Counted from the first letter of the stretch, positions 7,801 to 15,947 are shown. The stretch: DNA of 41,550 nucleotides from Chitinispirillaceae bacterium (GCA_016929415.1 JAFGIW010000119.1:1-41550); one strand, 5' to 3'. The notes: generated by a model not told the origin, from the letters alone. A program made the numbers and translations.

Positions 7801-9834
7801 CGGTATGAGCGGAATGTCGGCCGGATTTCCCGGCCGCAGCTCGCCGAGGACGGTTTTACAGGCGAAATACTCCTTGAAGAGCGTGTCGTCGCCTTCCGGA
7901 AGCCCCACCCGCCAGACCGCCGTGTGGCGGCAGCGCAGCAGGCATTTTCCGATCGCGATCACCATGCCGAAATCGGCATTCCCGGCCGCATACAGCGCCT
8001 CCAGCCGCGCGGAAAGCTGTTCCTCCTGGCCGGGGGTGACCACCGCCACCGCGGCGGTACGGAGACTTTGCCGCCAGGTGATCGAGCGCCGGGAAATCTC
8101 CTGCCAGAGCGACGGACCGGGCCATGCATAAGATTCGGGAAGTTCCGCGAGCGGGTTGATGAACAGACGGGAATCGTCGGGCATGATCTCCCCCGCAACC
8201 CGGTCGATGCGCGCCGAGAGCACCTTGCCCTTATCGTCGCTGGTCGTGATCTCATACGCGGAATCGAGCGCGCTTCCGGAAGGCGACGTTTTTTTAATTA
8301 GAAAACGGCTTGCCGCAACCACCGGATCGAGCAGCACCTCGGCCACGTACTGCGCATTCGCGTCGGGCGATTCGAACGAGAGCATGCAGGCGACCAGTTC
8401 GGCGAGCATCCGCGCCGACGGCGGCTTCGCGGTGGGATGGATCGCGTGGAGCGCGATGATCCTGACAAGCCGCTTCGCCAGCATGCGGTCGGAAGGATCG
8501 CCAAGCGCCGTCTCGATACAATTGTCAAGGTGGGGAACGATCCGTGACGGATAGATGTAGAAGGAAGAAAACTCGGCGATGCGCGGAGCGAAGTGGTCGT
8601 AGATTGCATCGGGGGCGAGCAGTTCGGTGCACGGCCGGTCAAGTATCCCGCGGATGGCGCGCGACGGGTCGCCCGCGATCTGCGCATGGATGAAATCGAC
8701 GATACCGCGGTGCTGGGAAAAAAGATCCCCCAGTCCTTCGAGCAGGTCGAGCGTAACGGGGTGCACCGGATACACCGACCGGAAGAGCGCCGGTGTCGTT
8801 GTCAAACGGGGAAAATGGCCGCGGTACTCCTCGTAGACGTGAAAGATCGTCCGTTCCCCTTCGTCGGTTACCTCGATAAGCCTTTTGCCGATAAGGTCGC
8901 GGATATGGAGGGTCGAGAGGTGCAGCTTGACCGGGAAGCGGTCCTTGATTTTCCGGAAAGTCGCCTGCGCGATATCGCCCGTCCGTTCGACGCTCTCCTG
9001 CACCGCGGCGATGATCCAGAGGGGGTGGTCGCCTCCCATTTCACCGAGCAGCTGCAGGGTGCGCGCGTCGTCATTGAGCTGCGGGGCGTCGGGTTTCGAG
9101 CGGAAGAACTCGGACAGCTCGTCGACAAGGAGCAGGCAGCCGTCATACCCCGCCGAACGCACTTCGACAAAAGCGGCCTCGAAAAGCTCCTTGCGTTCGC
9201 GCATCGGCACCGTCGGAACTGTTTTCCCGCGCTGTCTGAGAAGCGGTTCGGCGGTGGTGGCCGCCTCCGCCGGGTGTGCATCGATCCATGCGGCGAGTCC
9301 GTCCGGAGCAACACCGACCCGTGCGGTGATTTCCCTGACGACGGCGTTATCGTCGAGCGACTGCCGCAGCGCGAGCAGGACCGCCCCCCGGCGGGTCAGC
9401 GCAACCCGTCGTCCGCCTTTCTGCAGCGCGGCCTCGATCGCCTCGAGGACGATTGTTTCGAGCGGCGTGCTTCCCCGGAAATGGACAAGCGAGATTGCCA
9501 CCGGAAGGATGAGGCGCCCCTGTTCCTTGAGCCGCTGCAGCTCCTCATGCCGCTGGCAAAGCTGTTCGTAGCCGGGCGCACGCGAAAAAAAGGCGAACAG
9601 CGCCGAGAGGAAGTGGCTCTTCCCCGATCCGAAATCCCCCTGAAGGAAGAACCCCTGGCCGCAGAGCCGCTTCATCGATTCTACCAGCAGGTGAAGATGC
9701 GTGCCCACATCGGCGGTCACCACGAACGTCGCGGCTGCTTTACGGATGGAGCTGTCGTCGGCTTCAAGGCGGATAACGGTCTGCACCTCGGGGATGCGCA
9801 CCAGATCGCCGATTTTCACCTTCGCAAGATTCAT
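4864..9834 (-). CDS. Giant fusion: BrxC/PglY/DUF6079-like P-loop ATPase with a C-terminal PglZ-like phosphatase domain
   Basis: The 1656-residue protein carries near its N-terminus a Walker A motif, GDFGSGKS (66-73), in the context GFFLQGDFGSGKSHFLSAL, and a Walker B LLLVDE (about 234-239). This resembles BrxC/PglY and DUF6079 proteins, the large ATPases of BREX/Pgl phage-defence systems. Residues about 330-1480 are long, helical and not assignable by eye. The C-terminal ~170 residues look like PglZ of the alkaline phosphatase superfamily: TIVIIDAIPPDIW (from 1486, putative metal-binding Asp 1491), TTDHGL (1626-1631) and HHGGGGLFEQ (1639-1648). The start ATG overlaps the stop of the TPR gene by 4 nt (ATGA) and has AGGACAGGGA just upstream. 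The gene is strongly GC-rich. What is seen is the motif architecture; the relation to BREX is family knowledge, and a defence role is inferred. No methyltransferase or helicase of a BREX locus is in view. Confidence 0.8.
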   Translation of the reverse strand: MNLAKVKIGDLVRIPEVQTVIRLEADDSSIRKAAATFVVTADVGTHLHLLVESMKRLCGQGFFLQGDFGSGKSHFLSALFAFFSRAPGYEQLCQRHEELQRLKEQGRLILPVAISLVHFRGSTPLETIVLEAIEAALQKGGRRVALTRRGAVLLALRQSLDDNAVVREITARVGVAPDGLAAWIDAHPAEAATTAEPLLRQRGKTVPTVPMRERKELFEAAFVEVRSAGYDGCLLLVDELSEFFRSKPDAPQLNDDARTLQLLGEMGGDHPLWIIAAVQESVERTGDIAQATFRKIKDRFPVKLHLSTLHIRDLIGKRLIEVTDEGERTIFHVYEEYRGHFPRLTTTPALFRSVYPVHPVTLDLLEGLGDLFSQHRGIVDFIHAQIAGDPSRAIRGILDRPCTELLAPDAIYDHFAPRIAEFSSFYIYPSRIVPHLDNCIETALGDPSDRMLAKRLVRIIALHAIHPTAKPPSARMLAELVACMLSFESPDANAQYVAEVLLDPVVAASRFLIKKTSPSGSALDSAYEITTSDDKGKVLSARIDRVAGEIMPDDSRLFINPLAELPESYAWPGPSLWQEISRRSITWRQSLRTAAVAVVTPGQEEQLSARLEALYAAGNADFGMVIAIGKCLLRCRHTAVWRVGLPEGDDTLFKEYFACKTVLGELRPGNPADIPLIPLVKERLRKSEAAVGSALLRRVYQGSFDDASLVVDPAVRQVMRFERLLEIASEQLCEERYPRFKEIAPRGLPPSLRLYQRLFEEFVTAGTLPLRDARARSLTESIETLAAPLGLVEVKNGNYLMAPQPSTNAFLSYLFGHLSASEPRLRAEIMQELQNGPYGVPHDMACFLLASLAQCGLISLINHGRALPLDYIKLMTVDQVETIAPGELINQADRETIVNCCPFLLPSGQGDAFDLRRQREAWAAAVKFKSTATALLASLAPQLQAVSGYAAFSRFDFEGVRDAGERLQKVVDEIKTSYAARDGLERFAAAWRSSGLSVDDVSTIRQTARFLSRQAEKIVYVNHYCNHPSVVAAAQADKAVGAARDAVLDILDNPSSLLIPDEGERLQAAFEQFKAAYSDCYSAAHARFHAPAAATPLSRQGERNLLLLRRLAGLPALDRPPGTQQFLASYDTPAPRPCGRNLIEELLRSAICGCNYTFGEEPYRTLPGNPSSVIDRLLTGYLAILGSADVLEAIAAHTFAIRDIDPGTSKRLAGMHALLKGKETISIAALADLLDEATIAAIGRALSGYARIEQRSFEALRGNLAGRRLNAARIRKIVEEWIGQREGEVILSIDDAQESAAPKTIDPLLWPQLHPELFGTPLHDRALESGELAQLAEALERRFPAADLGKQLAAAPAEALLRFLCDEPAHRTALAAAWGLLARRVCANRFRVPEEAGSIHFLDKTETPAIERRIATLRAIGTLAAVHFPGRLLQRSHIVAAFNDPWADAAVKKEALAALARLHDAGADWLSSLPAVEPVECEHPATIVIIDAIPPDIWLTVDSTGPGLFAAAKRTWHRQTSPSTTVGGLNELFGFPQERDPINEMAQRSVPYLTIEGNEAYGWTDQLPQATLSCARIVRIAFFDRQVHDGLADLPAMAEKLSLLLQRNLPQLINQCREKGHRLILTTDHGLSFSEKGLHHGGGGLFEQAIFRAVWE

Positions 9835-10826
9835 GGTTCCCTGTCCTTCCCGGTTGAAGCGACGGGCGGAAACGCCTCGATCTCTTTTCCGATCTTTTTT
9901 ATCCTGCCGTAGAGCGATTTTTCTTCGGGGAATAGCGCCAGAAGCTCATGGTAGAATGTCCAGGCTTTTTCAAGATACCCCGCCCGCCGCGCTGCGGCGC
10001 CGTAGGCGCTGTGTACATACTGGTCGGACGGCCGTGCGCGCAACAGCTCCTCGAGAAGCGGCAGCGCCTCGGGCTCCCTGCCCGACTTTGCAAGGGTGAA
10101 TGCCTTGCGCCGCAGGATCGCCGGATCATTCGACCGTGTCGTCAGCTTGTCGTACTGTCCGAGGGCGCGGTCGGCCCTCCCCGCCCTGCGGTAGAGCATG
10201 GCGCAGAGTTCGCCGTAGATGGGCGGACGGGAGGGTATCTTCGCCATTTTTTCGTATTTGGCAAGCGTTGCCTCGATGCCGTCGCGCCGTTCCTCCAGTT
10301 CGCAGAGCAGCCAGAGCGCCCGCCGGTTGTCGGCGGATGTGCCGAGCCACTCCTGACAAACAGCAATCGCCTCGTCGATCCGGCCGAGCCCGCCGAGCGC
10401 CTTGACCCGGAAGGGACGGGATTCCTGAATGTCACCGTTCCATCCGGCGAGTGCGGCGAGCGCCTCCTCGAAACGGTGCAGTGCGATTAGGCAATCAAGC
10501 ATTCCTTTACGTGCCCTGCGTTGCACCGCCGGATAGCGTCGTGCCTCCTGAAAACCGGCGAGTGCAGCAATGATATCCCCCTGCCTGAATTGAGCCTCCG
10601 AGCGAATGAGGAGTGAATAGAATCCGGAAGGGTTGCGGGAAAGAGCCCGGTCGGCAACGGCGGCGGCCTCACGGGCACGCCCCATCCGCAACAACGCGAT
10701 CGCCTGCTGGTTCAGCCAGAATACATTGTCACCCGCCCCGCCGAACGCCTGTGCTTCTGCCAGTACCGCCGCCTCCCTGAATCGCCGTTCGCGGAGCATT
10801 CGCTTGAAATCGTCGTAAGGGGCCAC
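9831..10826 (-). CDS. TPR-repeat protein coupled to the ATPase-PglZ fusion
   Basis: The 331-residue protein is built almost entirely of tetratricopeptide-like helical pairs (examples: LNQQAIALLRMGRAREAAAVADRAL is one unit; later units include DEAIAVCQEWL, ADRALGQYDKL, EPEALPLLEEL and LEKAWTFYHEL). There is no signal peptide or membrane segment, so it should be cytosolic. The start is GTG at 10826 with GGAAGGAAG shortly before it; an upstream ATG is in another frame. Its stop codon overlaps the start of the fusion gene by 4 nt, which usually means translational coupling and often a physical complex. It is likely a scaffold or partner for the ATPase-PglZ protein, but this is inference from position. 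Composition is as GC-rich as its partner. Confidence 0.8.
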   Translation of the reverse strand: MAPYDDFKRMLRERRFREAAVLAEAQAFGGAGDNVFWLNQQAIALLRMGRAREAAAVADRALSRNPSGFYSLLIRSEAQFRQGDIIAALAGFQEARRYPAVQRRARKGMLDCLIALHRFEEALAALAGWNGDIQESRPFRVKALGGLGRIDEAIAVCQEWLGTSADNRRALWLLCELEERRDGIEATLAKYEKMAKIPSRPPIYGELCAMLYRRAGRADRALGQYDKLTTRSNDPAILRRKAFTLAKSGREPEALPLLEELLRARPSDQYVHSAYGAAARRAGYLEKAWTFYHELLALFPEEKSLYGRIKKIGKEIEAFPPVASTGKDREP

Positions 10827-11347
10827 AAGGCTTCCTTCCCCATCGCGGATAACCGGTTAAAGGAAACCTTTAAAATAGTTGATTTCAAGCTGCGGGTGAA
10901 ATGGGTTGCTGCGGGGATCTGCCGAGAAAAGGGCGACGACCCGCGGTCATGATAATTGCCGGCGGGTAAAAAGGGAGGGGGCGACAAGCCGGTCGCCCCG
11001 ATCGATGAACGCTTTTTTCCCTCTTTGCTAAACGCCCCCTCGTCGACCCTTCTCTTCGCACGTCCCCCGGGAGGGGATGATCGGATAAAAATGAAACAGC
11101 AATTTAATTGTCGATCAGGTAAGAATTGATACAAGATTGAATCAAATATAAACATTGGCACAAATACGAACAATTTTAGTTATATCAGAGGGTTCGACAC
11201 GCTGGTCACCCTAAAAATGATCCTTTAAATCGTGACCGCCCGACCATGTAAAAGTTAATCCGTTGAACCTGCCACTGATTCCCGCCATACATTTGAAAAA
11301 TCCGGTATCAGTCGAGTATCTTTTTACATGAAAGAGACTTGGTAATC
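10827..11347. other. Divergent intergenic region with a GC-rich hairpin
   Basis: This 520-base gap separates the minus-strand TPR operon from the plus-strand exonuclease gene. It holds a perfect 8-bp hairpin, GGGGCGAC (10978-10985) with GTCGCCCC (10992-10999), which on the minus strand is followed by a short T-run a few bases away (CTCCCTTTTT). It could attenuate transcription into the TPR operon. The rest turns AT-rich from about 11090. I see no ORF worth annotating and no strong promoter. Confidence 0.45.
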
Positions 11348-11935
11348 ATGGTGATCAATTCTACGAGCATAAAGAAGTCCGTTAAAAAGGCTGAACCGGC
11401 CCCCGTTTACTTTTCCAGATTCGTCGCCCTTGATTTTGAAACCGCCGACTATGGTCGCGACAGCGCCTGCGCAGTGGGGTTGGTTGTTGTTGAAAACCGA
11501 AAAATAGTCGACCGACGTTCCGAACTCATCCGTCCGCCGCGCCGGTATTTCCAGTTTACCTGGCTTCACGGCATCGCCTGGGAAGACGTGGCCGACCAGC
11601 CGACCTTCGGAGAACTCTGGCCGAAACTGGCTCCCCTCTTCGAAGGAGCGGAGTTCATTGCCGCGCACAATGCCTTGTTCGACCGCGGCGTGCTTGACGA
11701 ATGCTGCCGGCGCTACGGCCGGACCCCGCCGGCATGCAGGTACCTCTGCACCATGCGGCTGGCACGACGCCTCTGGGATATAAGGCCCACGAAACTCTCC
11801 GACGTCTGCGGCCAGTTCGGCATCGAACTCCAGCATCATCATGCCGGCTCGGATGCGCTGGCCTGCGCGAAGATCGTGCTGCGGGCGGAAGGAAGCGGAG
11901 TGCCGGAGACGGCGTTTCTGAATAATCCGGGATAG
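11348..11935 (+). CDS. DEDDh 3'-5' exonuclease (DnaQ/PolC epsilon-like)
   Basis: The 195-residue protein shows the three exonuclease motifs of the DnaQ-like DEDDh superfamily: Exo I FVALDFETA, Exo II AAHNALFDRGVL and Exo III HHAGSDALA, with the metal-binding D, E, D, D and the catalytic H. It probably trims or proofreads DNA or RNA 3' ends in the cytosol. There is no polymerase, BRCT or helicase domain, so it is a stand-alone form. The ATG at 11348 is preferred over an upstream TTG at 11339 because the purine-rich AAAGAGA lies too close to the TTG. A Lys-rich N-terminal tail (TSIKKSVKKAE) precedes the fold. It is followed 54 bases later by a methyltransferase on the same strand; no functional link is evident. 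Confidence 0.88.
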   Translation: MVINSTSIKKSVKKAEPAPVYFSRFVALDFETADYGRDSACAVGLVVVENRKIVDRRSELIRPPRRYFQFTWLHGIAWEDVADQPTFGELWPKLAPLFEGAEFIAAHNALFDRGVLDECCRRYGRTPPACRYLCTMRLARRLWDIRPTKLSDVCGQFGIELQHHHAGSDALACAKIVLRAEGSGVPETAFLNNPG

Positions 11936-11989
11936 AGTACGTTAGTCGTGTATCGATAGCTGCACATAAAACCAACAGGTGCGTTAGAG

Positions 11990-12712
11990 ATGTCTGCAAT
12001 TCAGAATGATGAAAAACGCAACTTCGACAAAGATGCCGCCTCCTGGGACGCAAACCCTGCAAGAGTCAAGATGGCCGAAGATATCATCGGCGCCATCGTC
12101 AGACGGATCGTTCTGACGACGGAGATGGACGTTATGGACTTCGGCTGCGGCACAGGGCTGCTTTCGATTGGTTTGCTGCCCTTTGTCCGCTCGGTCACCG
12201 GTGTCGACAGCTCGGCGGGCATGATCGAGGTATTTAAAAAGAAGGCGGCCGCCCGGGGACTCAACGGCATTGCCGCACGGCTGGTCGACATCGAGAAGGG
12301 CGAAACGCTTTCGGGCACGGGCAGCTATGATCTTGTCACAAGCAGCATGACAATGCATCATGTCAAGGAACTACCGCCGCTCTTCAATCAATTTCATTCG
12401 GTCCTTAACTCCGGCGGCCATCTCTGCATCGCCGATATCGATCCGGATGGGGGGCAGTTTCATTCGGACGATACCGGGGTATTCCACTTCGGGTTCGATC
12501 GTAATTCCCTTCGGAAGATATTCATCGCTGCGGGATTCGACGACATCACCCACTGCAACGTTGCCGAAGTGGAGAAGCCCGCACGCAACGGTGAGATGAG
12601 GCGATTCACGATATTCCTCATGATAGGCAGGAAGCGACATCCGTCGGGAGCTTTAAAAAACTTCAATAACGGCACTTCGCAATCAACTGCCGCCGGTTCT
12701 CCTCCGTCCTGA
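11990..12712 (+). CDS. Class I SAM-dependent methyltransferase
   Basis: The 240-residue protein has the Rossmann methyltransferase motifs in order: motif I VMDFGCGTGLLSIGL (about residues 48-62), an acidic strand end VTGVDSSAGMIE, then YDLVTSSMTMHHV (motif IV region, with the MHH seen in UbiE/BioC-like small-molecule methyltransferases) and LNSGGHLCIADID (motif V/VI region). The substrate cannot be told from sequence. The last ~25 residues (after MIGRKRHPSG) look disordered. Its 3' end overlaps by 50 bases the 3' end of the minus-strand radical SAM gene, so the two transcripts are antisense at their tails. The ribosome site is weak (AGGTG about 8-12 bases upstream). Confidence 0.88.
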   Translation: MSAIQNDEKRNFDKDAASWDANPARVKMAEDIIGAIVRRIVLTTEMDVMDFGCGTGLLSIGLLPFVRSVTGVDSSAGMIEVFKKKAAARGLNGIAARLVDIEKGETLSGTGSYDLVTSSMTMHHVKELPPLFNQFHSVLNSGGHLCIADIDPDGGQFHSDDTGVFHFGFDRNSLRKIFIAAGFDDITHCNVAEVEKPARNGEMRRFTIFLMIGRKRHPSGALKNFNNGTSQSTAAGSPPS

Positions 12713-14234
12713 CAGTATGTTCCGGTTCAAATTTATATTTTTTCCGCCTTGAGCGCCGCGGCTTGCGGCGGAATATCTTCGTCGCCGCCCTCATCCGTCT
12801 TCCGAACCGCGAAATCAGCAATATCACTTTTCGCGCAATCAGATACTGTATTCCGGCGACAAACACCATCACCAGATATTTATCGCGCACCCGGATGACT
12901 TTTATTATCTGTCGCAGCCAGAATGACGGGCGGCAAAAAAACCTGAAGAAGTATTGCTCGCAGAGCGCCGTCAACTCCGCGGTTGAATAGTTCTGGGTTC
13001 CCCGTTCACTGCCTGCCGGAACGATGATTTCCTCGTCGGTAAGGATGCCCCGTTTGCGCGCCGTCTCCCAGAGCGCCGAGCCATAGGCGTAATCGAGCAC
13101 CCAGAAGGTGGTGATATCGAGGGGAAGACCGGCGGCAAACCGGTAGGTTTGCTCGAAGTGACGGCGCTCCTCGAAGGGCGCGCCGATAATGAAGATTCCG
13201 CCGGTGTAAAGTCCGGCGCGGTCGGCCATGCGGATCGCCGCCTCGTTCTGCGCGACCGTGGTTCCTTTTTCGTAAAAGTCAAGCACCTACTGATTTCCGG
13301 ATTCGAGGCCGAAGGTGATCGCCTTTACTCCGGCCTCGCGCATGGCGGAAAAAAGTACCGGGTCGGCGGCGTCGACCCGGCCCTGCACTGCAATCGAGAG
13401 TCGTGCGTTCATGGCACGGATGCCGCGCAGTATTGCAAGCGCCCTCTGCTTGTCTGCGGTAAAATTGTCGTCAACAATACCGATGATCTCATAGCCGTCC
13501 CGCACGATCTGCGTAATCTCGGCAAGAACGTTGTCGGCGCTGCGTTGCCGGAAAAAGCGGTAGGAAACCGCGTTGTGCGCACAGAACCTACATCGCTTCG
13601 GACAGCCGCGCGAAGTGATCAGGGTGGTGATTTTCCGGCCCCTCTTCCTGCCGATCACCGAATAGCCCCTATGGTCGCGCAGCAGGTCCCTACGGGGGAA
13701 TTTAAGGGGATCGAGGTCCGCAACCGGCGTGAAAGGAGGTCCGTAGCGCAGGCTGCCGTTACGATCCCTGTAAATAATCCCCGGCACCTCCGCAAGTTTC
13801 TCCCCGCCCGCGAGTGCATTGACGAGAGGAACAACGATCGTCTCCGCCTCGTGGCAGACGGTCGCGGCGGTTCCCTCGATATAGCGGGGGTGCAGGATCA
13901 AGTCGGGGCCGCCCGCAATCACCGGCAGGGTGGGCCGGAGCAGGTTGATGTCACCGATCACCCGGTGGGCATCCTGCAGGTTGAAACTCATCATCGACAC
14001 ACCCGCGATATCGGCATCTTCAATATAGTTGCCAAGCCGCTCCGTCGAATAGGGCTCGGCATTGAAATCATACACGGCCACGAGATATCCTGCATCGATC
14101 AACTCTGCAGCCAGATAAAGAACCCCGAGTGGCGGAGCAAGCGTTTTCTCGCTGCTCGTTCCATCACCGCCGTTTTTACCGAATGTCTTGACCACGCAGG
14201 GAGGAAAAATAAGAACCACTTTCTTACGATTCAT
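12663..14234 (-). pseudogene. B12-binding radical SAM protein interrupted by an in-frame TAG
   Basis: The reading frame covers 523 codons with a single amber codon at 13287-13289 (codon 316). Upstream lie a B12-binding-like domain (KKVVLIFPP ... AGGPDLILHP) and the radical SAM cluster motif CPKRCRFC (Cys near 211, 215, 218). The frame then reads FGLESGNQ, stop, VLDFYEKGTT. In family members the stop position normally carries a charged residue between GNQ and VL, so one base change (GAG or AAG to TAG) explains it. After the stop the second part of the SAM barrel continues without frameshift to a basic C-terminal tail. The start is the ATG at 14234 with AAAAGGAGC upstream, not the earlier in-frame codon. 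It belongs to the BchE/HpnJ/HpnP-like group; the reaction is unknown. It is probably inactivated unless the stop is read through. Confidence 0.85.
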
Positions 14235-14350
14235 GCCACCGCTCCTTTTGAAAAGGTAACAGTGGTAAGTATCGCCCGTGCCGAAAAAGCGCACAACCGA
14301 GGAAATACCGGTTTTTCGAACAATCGATTCGGGAAATACACTTACCGGCG

Positions 14351-14380
14351 GCGATCAGTGGAAACACTGATCGCTTTTTT
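14351..14380 (+). terminator. Perfect intrinsic-terminator hairpin on the plus strand
   Basis: GCGATCAGTG (14351-14360), a GAAA tetraloop and CACTGATCGC (14365-14374) form a 10-bp perfect stem followed by six T residues (14375-14380). The T-run is on the plus strand, yet both flanking genes are on the minus strand. On the minus strand it has an A-run before and no T-run after, so it would stop the luxR transcript poorly. Confidence 0.75.
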
Positions 14381-14384
14381 CCAT

Positions 14385-15323
14385 TCAATCGGAGCTGTTT
14401 GTCGCGATAAGGTTGATTAGCTGGACCCGGTTTTTAACTCCGGTTTTCTGGAAGATACTGTAAAGATGGCTTTCAACGGTCCTCACCGATATGCAGAGTT
14501 TATCCCCGATAGCATTGTTCGACAATCCCTGCACGGCAAGAAGAACAATCTCCTCCTCGCGTGTAGTGGTTCCGAACCGCCGCCGGAAATGATCGGAGAT
14601 ATTTCCCTTGAACAGAAAGGCCGGCTGGTTGAAGAAGCGGACCGCGAAAAAAACGCTTGCGACGGTAATCGCACAGAGGGAAAGCGAATTTTCCAGGTGC
14701 CAGGGAAAATAGGGAAGGTTCCGGAAGTACTTGACAAGGGCAAGAGGAAGCACGATCAGCGAGAGAATGAAGAAGAGCTTCACGGCAATGCGAAGCTGCG
14801 GGGCGGCGATCGAATCCAGTTTTAGCGCGGCAATGATGCACAACCCCACATAGGCGCCGAAAAGAATTGGGAGTCCGACCCCGAGACGCAGAACCGTTGC
14901 GACCCTTGTATTCATTGTAATAATTTCCGCTGCAGCGACCATCACGTAAAGAACCGTTACAGCCCACATGATCGTAGTGAATCGCTTATCGATCGAAACA
15001 CCTATCAGGTGAAGACAGAACCGCGGCCCGGCGATCATGCCGATACTGTATCCCAGCTTTTCGATGATCAGCGGCAATGCCTTTGCAATGGTCGTATGGT
15101 CTGCGGCAATAATGACACAATAGAGTTCGACCATCCGGCTTGTCACCAGAAGTATCACCATACCAAGCATCGCAGTATACCAGAGCGCGACCTTATTGCG
15201 ATACCGGAGGTAGAAGAGAAGCGAAATGGTCAGGGAAACCGCGCCGGTGCAGAGCGAAAAAACAGATGCGAAGAATGCGAGGTGGATCATAAGGCTATCA
15301 ATATCGATACGTTTTCGAATCAA
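14385..15323 (-). CDS. Membrane-anchored LuxR-family transcriptional regulator
   Basis: The 312-residue protein has about seven hydrophobic segments in residues 10-230 and a C-terminal LuxR/GerE helix-turn-helix (LSNNAIGDKLCISVRTVESHL, near 265-285), with the usual TTREEEIVLLA lead-in. This is the architecture of integral-membrane one-component LuxR regulators, which sense a membrane or extracellular signal and bind DNA directly. The start is uncertain: a TTG at 15323 extends the N-terminus, and an ATG at 15290 is the alternative; neither has a strong ribosome site. It lies upstream of the radical SAM gene on the same strand with a 150-base gap, so it could control it, but no operator is recognisable. 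Confidence 0.82.
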   Translation of the reverse strand: MIRKRIDIDSLMIHLAFFASVFSLCTGAVSLTISLLFYLRYRNKVALWYTAMLGMVILLVTSRMVELYCVIIAADHTTIAKALPLIIEKLGYSIGMIAGPRFCLHLIGVSIDKRFTTIMWAVTVLYVMVAAAEIITMNTRVATVLRLGVGLPILFGAYVGLCIIAALKLDSIAAPQLRIAVKLFFILSLIVLPLALVKYFRNLPYFPWHLENSLSLCAITVASVFFAVRFFNQPAFLFKGNISDHFRRRFGTTTREEEIVLLAVQGLSNNAIGDKLCISVRTVESHLYSIFQKTGVKNRVQLINLIATNSSD

Positions 15324-15452
15324 TGAGGCGTTACTGAAAATACTATCCGTTACAGGCTAAAGATACGTTTCATCGCTTCACCATCGATCCCCAGATGTAA
15401 TTTTAACTCCGTCTACGCAGCAGACATCCACTCAACAAACGAGTTTTCAACC

Positions 15453-15947
15453 ATGCCATCGCCGACAATCTCCTTCCGTACCGTCCCCTGCGAAGCCGAC
15501 ATCGTAGCGATCCGCTCGATCGTCACCTCAAGCGATGTATTCCGCCCCGATGAGATCGATGTCGCGGTGGAACTTATCGAGGAACGGCTGCGCCGGGGTA
15601 TCGCAAGCGGATACTTCTTTGTCTTCGCCGAGGAACACGGTTCCCCCATCGGTTATACCTGTTTCGGCCCGATCGCCTGCACGGTCGCCAGTCACGACCT
15701 CTTCTGGATCGCGGTAGCCAGGGAATACCACGGTAAAAAGATCGGCTCGGCTTTGATGGATGAGACGGAAAAGCATATCCGCACCCTGGGCGGCAAACGG
15801 GTGTATATCGAAACCTCCTCACGCTCCGATTACCTGGCTACCCGGGGATTTTATCAACGGCATGGATATGCCGTCGAGGCGACAATTAAAAATTTCTACG
15901 ACGATAATGACGACAAGGTGATTTATTCGAAGGAATTATCGGAGTAG
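15453..15947 (+). CDS. GNAT family N-acetyltransferase
   Basis: The 164-residue protein has the GNAT fold markers: an N-terminal strand (ISFRTVPCEADIVAIRSI), a central strand with FFVFAEEHGSPIGYTCFGP, the acetyl-CoA-binding motif A region LFWIAVAREYHGKKIGSALM (the R/Q-x-x-G-x-G/A equivalent is REYHGKKIG) and the motif B region TRGFYQRHGYAVEATIKNFY. It transfers an acetyl group from acetyl-CoA to an amine; the substrate is not evident. It converges tail-to-tail, 25 bases apart, on the seven-bladed propeller gene. The ribosome site is weak (AACGAG about 12 bases before the ATG). Confidence 0.85.
   Translation: MPSPTISFRTVPCEADIVAIRSIVTSSDVFRPDEIDVAVELIEERLRRGIASGYFFVFAEEHGSPIGYTCFGPIACTVASHDLFWIAVAREYHGKKIGSALMDETEKHIRTLGGKRVYIETSSRSDYLATRGFYQRHGYAVEATIKNFYDDNDDKVIYSKELSE

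Noticed and set aside
4915-9912. Long plus-strand open frames (for example 4915-6324, 7246-8301, 8593-9912) across the ATPase-PglZ gene
   Set aside because: They are antisense frames caused by high GC content; the sequences are Arg-rich without domains, while the minus-strand frame has clear motifs over its full length.
13287-13289. Amber codon as a pyrrolysine or other recoding site
   Set aside because: TAG is used as an ordinary stop elsewhere in the window (for example after the maturase and the secreted protein ending at 4267), and the codon is not at a known catalytic position.
13149-14420. 423-codon plus-strand frame opposite the radical SAM gene
   Set aside because: Antisense of a gene with cluster cysteines and a ribosome site; no start signal and no domain of its own.
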